The notes below the pieces were generated by a model. That model did not search any database, was not told where the DNA came from, and saw only the letters and a program-made list of their open reading frames with translations. DNA of 15,784 bases from Microcaldota archaeon (GTDB lineage Archaea > Micrarchaeota > Micrarchaeia > Anstonellales > Bilamarchaeaceae), in contig DAOVFD010000010.1 in the NCBI GenBank assembly GCA_030668565.1, positions 1 to 15,784 on the forward strand, read 5' to 3'. Below, piece after piece: positions 15,155-15,784 of the stretch. Made by a program: the position numbers and the translations under genes. The stretch's first letter is position 1. Each line of letters opens with the position of its first letter.

Positions 15155-15352
15155 ATGGAAAATGTAAATATAAATGTAGAAGAGAGGGTGCTCAAGAGAA
15201 TGGATAGAATGGAGGAGATGTTAACTCTTCTATTAGAGATCGTTGAGGATATGGCACTCACTCCTGAAGAAAGACAACACTACGAAGAAGCAAAACGACT
15301 GATAAAAGAAGGAAAACTTGATGGATTCGTCGATGTAAAAGATATAGAATAG
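15155..15352 (+). CDS. RelB-type antitoxin (probable)
   Basis: This 65-residue acidic, helical protein lies directly before a RelE-family toxin gene. The N-terminal half is a leucine-rich helix (RMDRMEEMLTLLLEIVEDM) that could drive dimerisation. The C-terminal half, LTPEERQHYEEAKRLIKEGK and a short acidic tail, resembles the toxin-wrapping region of archaeal RelB-like antitoxins. The family is too variable to name from sequence alone; position, size and charge carry the call. It ends eight bases before the toxin start, and its stop codon overlaps the toxin ribosome binding site, so the toxin is likely made by coupled translation. Codon use in this pair is visibly richer in A and T than in amrS or the large genes, a hint of horizontal arrival. 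Confidence 0.75.
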   Translation: MENVNINVEERVLKRMDRMEEMLTLLLEIVEDMALTPEERQHYEEAKRLIKEGKLDGFVDVKDIE

Positions 15353-15355
15353 GTG
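15351..15355 (+). promoter_or_regulatory. Shine-Dalgarno site deciding the GTG start of the toxin
   Basis: AGGTG overlaps the last two bases of the antitoxin stop codon and lies five bases before GTG 15361. It supports that non-ATG start and ties toxin translation to antitoxin translation. Confidence 0.5.
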
Positions 15356-15360
15356 CTCAC

Positions 15361-15618
15361 GTGAGAGTAATTCTAAAGAAACATATATTGAAGTTTCTTA
15401 AGATGCTGCAGGATAAAGAACGGAATAAAATAAAAGAGAAACTCCTGCAATTAGAAAAATTTCCAGAAACCACCTTGGATATAAAACGTCTTAGAGGAGA
15501 ACGAAAAGAAGTTTATCGCTGTAGAATTGGAAAATATAGGGCTCTTTTTTATCCTGAATACGAGAAAAAATTAATAATTGTTTTCGATATTAACAGAAGA
15601 GAAAAAATTTATGGTTAG
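15361..15618 (+). CDS. RelE/ParE-family toxin
   Basis: This 85-residue basic protein has the compact RelE fold. An N-terminal helical hairpin (HILKFLKMLQDKERNKIKEK) is followed by the family core RLRGERKEVYRCRIGKYRAL, a beta strand pair (LIIVFDI) and the terminal NRREKIYG, which carries the Arg and Tyr used by RelE for ribosome-dependent mRNA cleavage. These residues suggest mRNA interferase activity rather than the gyrase poisoning of ParE, but the two are hard to separate. The start is GTG. It is neutralised, by inference, by the antitoxin immediately upstream. Its TAG stop overlaps the stop codon of the convergent carbamate kinase gene. Confidence 0.88.
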   Translation: MRVILKKHILKFLKMLQDKERNKIKEKLLQLEKFPETTLDIKRLRGERKEVYRCRIGKYRALFYPEYEKKLIIVFDINRREKIYG

Positions 15619-15784
15619 GGGACAATAACTGTCCCAGATTTTCCTTCCATCGCTTCTTTTGCATTATCAAGGCCGCAGATTATCGCCTTCATTCCTCCAT
15701 GTTTTATGAAATCTATTGCTGCCTCTATTTTTGGTTTCATGCTTCCCTCAGCGAATTCCCCTGCTTCCATAAGCTCCCTCGCTT
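15615..15784 (-). CDS. arcC: Carbamate kinase, C-terminal part (gene runs off the window)
   Basis: Only the last 55 codons lie in the window. They match the C-terminus of carbamate kinases: GEFAEGSMKPKIEAAIDFI, then AIICGLDNAKEAMEGK, then GTVIVP. The Pyrococcus furiosus enzyme has the same layout (PGSMGPKV...AIRFI, LEKAVEALEGKTGT). The enzyme moves a phosphate between carbamoyl phosphate and ADP, either making ATP during arginine, citrulline or agmatine breakdown or supplying carbamoyl phosphate. The conserved EFAxGSM loop reads AEGSMKP where many homologues have PGSMGP, a small change. The stop codon overlaps the RelE-type stop by two bases, so the convergent mRNAs share their 3' ends. The amino-terminal and carbamate-binding parts are not visible. 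Confidence 0.85.
   Translation of the reverse strand, partial: ARELMEAGEFAEGSMKPKIEAAIDFIKHGGMKAIICGLDNAKEAMEGKSGTVIVP

Overview
The window is archaeal. It opens with a topoisomerase VI operon. Promoters look like TATA/BRE elements, commonly about 24-29 bases before the start codon, which suggests many leaderless mRNAs. It also carries an AmmeMemoRadiSam radical SAM enzyme and the end of a Pyrococcus-type carbamate kinase. Genes are tightly packed, strands switch often, and convergent genes overlap or nearly touch. A small-genome lineage such as a DPANN archaeon is a reasonable guess, but no marker here proves it. No rRNA, tRNA, CRISPR array or insertion sequence was seen.

Layout. 1-2695: top6B-top6A operon (+). 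2697-5450: a block of poorly characterised genes: a one-span membrane protein (-), a multi-span membrane protein (-), a membrane-anchored phospholipase D-like protein (+, sharing a symmetrical TATA element with the previous gene), and a P-loop ATPase with a C-terminal winged helix (-). 5451-5591: a divergent promoter region with an inverted repeat on the ATPase side and a hairpin against the start codon on the other. 5592-13047: the most unusual part, two large same-strand genes. The first encodes a 1590-residue protein with signal peptide, outer domain, one membrane span, about 1330 residues predicted inside the cell and a terminal zinc ribbon. The second encodes an 881-residue cysteine-rich lipoprotein with a lysozyme-like (SLT) domain. 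13050-13826: exonuclease III (-). 13827-14085: the longest gene-free stretch (259 bases), with three back-to-back hairpins, a frameshifted ORF remnant and the amrS promoter. 14086-15129: amrS (+). 15155-15618: a RelB/RelE-type toxin-antitoxin pair (+). 15615-15784: the 3' end of a carbamate kinase gene (-), overlapping the toxin stop codon.

How the genes may work together. Top6A and Top6B form one enzyme. The two large genes look like one surface-linked unit: a large inner-face protein anchored by one span, and an outward-facing lipoprotein whose fold normally cuts peptidoglycan, a polymer archaea do not make. A cell-contact, host-attachment or wall-penetrating role is an attractive inference, not something shown here. 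The ATPase divergent from them could be a regulator or accessory factor. The remaining genes are housekeeping (xth, amrS, arcC) or a mobile-type toxin-antitoxin module.
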